From: Pseudobacter sp051955275
GTDB taxonomy: Bacteria > Bacteroidota > Bacteroidia > Chitinophagales > Chitinophagaceae
Direction of reading: 5' to 3'
NCBI RefSeq assembly: GCF_051955275.1
Contig: NZ_JBQCGW010000305.1
Coordinates: forward strand, 36,237 to 100,236
Length of the DNA: 64,000 nucleotides
Part shown: positions 62,816 through 64,000 of the stretch, piece by piece
Position numbering within the stretch: the first letter of the stretch is position 1
Layout: each line of letters starts with the position of its first letter
Notes under the pieces: generated by a model
What the model was told of the DNA's origin: nothing
The model's database searches: none
Seen by the model: the letters and a program-made list of their open reading frames with translations, nothing else
Translations under genes and position numbers: made by a program

Positions 62816-64000
62816 ATGAGAAAGATTTTACTCCTGGTTTGTCTTTGCATCCTGGCATGCATAGACAAGCTCGATGCACAGTTTTTGTTGATTGATGATA
62901 TGCAGGGAAACGGGCCTGCATCCGGTATGTGGATCTATAATGCCGGCTCCGGTGCAACAGGGTCTGTGATCTTCAATGCGCCCAATCCAGGTCCATCCTC
63001 TGTAAACTCAACTTCACACACAGCAAAATTTACAAAAGATACCAGCTGCTCGCCATATATGGCGGCAGCTGTTACGCTATCATCTCCGCTCGATCTGAGT
63101 GCCGGTGCCACTTTCCGGATGATGGTGTACAGCAATGTGAAAGAAGATGTGATGTTCAAGCTCCAGCCCGGCACAGATTATACGCAGGCTGTATTTCAGA
63201 CTTACCGTATAAAGAATGTGAATCAATGGGAAGAAGCGGTGTTCACATTCACAGGTATCAATAACCGGACAGACCTGAACAGGATCGCCATTCAGTTTAT
63301 CGATGGTAAGAAGGCAAATGGCATTCTGTATTTTGATCAGATCCAGGCGCCGAACCCAACCAGCCTGTATTTCACGCCCACCAATATTCCCATGGGAGCG
63401 GAGAGTGGGAAGTTCATCGACGTGAACCTGCATGGTAATATTTTCAAGCCGGTGCTTGATCCGGCTGGCTGGATCAGCTCTGCATTGCCACCGGGTGTGT
63501 CTGTTGGCAGTATTGCAAGGGTCAATGATACCATGGCCAGGATAACACTGGCAGGTAATTCGGCGGTTAACTATTCAAGGACTGTTTTTTCTCTTTCCAT
63601 AAATGGAAGTGAATTACAAAACCCCAATGCAGCTGCATACAATGCAAAGGGATCGGTAGTGTTTGATGGAAATCCAGACTGGACGATGATCTATAATGAT
63701 GAATTTGAAGTGGATGGATTGCCGGACCCAACGAAATGGTCGATCGATGCACGTCCGAAAGGCTGGATCAATAATGAGCAGCAGGTGTATACCGATGCAG
63801 CACGGGATAATGCGAGGGTGAGAAATGGGAACCTGATCATTACCGGGAAAAAAGATTTTCCAACCGGTGATCCCAATGCACCCTGGTCTTCCGCACGATT
63901 GGTGTCGCTTGGTAAAATGGAATTCCTGTATGGAAAAGCGGAGATGCGCGCAAAGCTTCCTCGTGCACGTGGCTCCTGGCCTGCTTTCTGGCTGATGCCG
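62816..64000 (+). CDS. Glycoside hydrolase family 16 beta-glucanase (3' end outside window)
   Basis: The frame is open from ATG 62816 to the last base (395 codons). Signal peptide MRKILLLVCLCILACIDKLD, then a CBM4/CBM-like beta-sandwich (about 25-180, SPYMAAAVTLSSPLDLSAGA, RIAIQFIDGKKANGILYFDQ) and a short linker domain (about 182-280). The GH16 domain starts near 287: WTMIYNDEFEVDGLPDPTKW, NNEQQVYTDAARDNARVRNG, SARLVSLGKMEFLYGKAEMR, PRARGSWPAFWLMP. These match laminarinase-type GH16 enzymes. The catalytic ExDxxE motif would follow within roughly 10-20 residues but lies beyond the window. It is the fifth gene of the third sigma/FecR locus. Confidence 0.9.
   Translation, partial: MRKILLLVCLCILACIDKLDAQFLLIDDMQGNGPASGMWIYNAGSGATGSVIFNAPNPGPSSVNSTSHTAKFTKDTSCSPYMAAAVTLSSPLDLSAGATFRMMVYSNVKEDVMFKLQPGTDYTQAVFQTYRIKNVNQWEEAVFTFTGINNRTDLNRIAIQFIDGKKANGILYFDQIQAPNPTSLYFTPTNIPMGAESGKFIDVNLHGNIFKPVLDPAGWISSALPPGVSVGSIARVNDTMARITLAGNSAVNYSRTVFSLSINGSELQNPNAAAYNAKGSVVFDGNPDWTMIYNDEFEVDGLPDPTKWSIDARPKGWINNEQQVYTDAARDNARVRNGNLIITGKKDFPTGDPNAPWSSARLVSLGKMEFLYGKAEMRAKLPRARGSWPAFWLMP

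Noticed and set aside
1..64000. CRISPR arrays, tRNA or rRNA genes, insertion sequences and prophage genes
   Set aside because: I saw no regularly spaced repeats, no tRNA-like cloverleaf in the intergenic regions, and no transposase, integrase or phage structural proteins.

Overview
The window is Bacteroidota DNA, most likely from a soil-type member of the Chitinophagaceae. The evidence is five SusC/SusD outer-membrane pairs, ECF sigma/FecR regulatory modules, a hybrid two-component regulator (HTCS), proteins with T9SS-like C-terminal ends, a GldA/GldFG ABC transporter and TAnnTTTG-type promoter boxes. No tRNA, rRNA, IS element, phage or CRISPR array was seen.

Layout. (1) 1-6.75 kb: the tail of a FecR anti-sigma factor, then susC, susD and a TlpA-like thioredoxin, closed by a strong hairpin terminator. 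(2) 6.9-22.1 kb: ECF sigma, fecR, susC and susD, followed on the same strand with gaps of 6-38 bp by a DUF4397-like lipoprotein, a GldA-type ATPase, a fused GldF-GldG permease, two short MutS-like ATPases and an S41 protease. (3) 22.2-27.7 kb: an unrecognised secreted protein on the minus strand, a beta-helix protein with a CBM9-like C-terminus, a small lipoprotein and a small coiled-coil secreted protein. (4) 27.7-46.8 kb, all minus strand: a polysaccharide utilisation locus (HTCS, two tandem SusC/SusD pairs, a surface glycan-binding lipoprotein, GH26 and GH3). (5) 46.9-53.9 kb: two large secreted proteins on either side of a membrane-anchored AraC-type regulator. (6) 53.9-64.0 kb: a second sigma/FecR locus with susC, susD, an FAD-dependent oxidoreductase lipoprotein and a GH16 glucanase cut by the window edge.

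How the genes work together. In the FecR loci a substrate-loaded SusC is expected to signal through its STN domain to FecR, which releases the ECF sigma factor to transcribe susCD and the genes behind them. In the GH26/GH3 locus the periplasmic sensor of the HTCS would detect an oligosaccharide instead. The GH26/GH3 set fits a beta-mannan or mixed-linkage beta-glucan; GH16 fits a beta-1,3-glucan.

Two observations stand out. First, each of the three FecR-linked susC genes has a stem-loop ending 67-70 nt before its start codon. Each has the form of an intrinsic terminator only on the minus strand, and every imperfect pair is A.C on the plus strand but a G.U wobble on the minus strand. This points to short cis-antisense RNAs over the susC leaders, as known for DonS in Bacteroides fragilis. 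Second, locus 2 couples a SusCD importer to a GldA/GldFG ABC transporter, paired MutS-like ATPases that lack the mismatch-recognition domains, and a protease; I do not recognise this combination as a described system.
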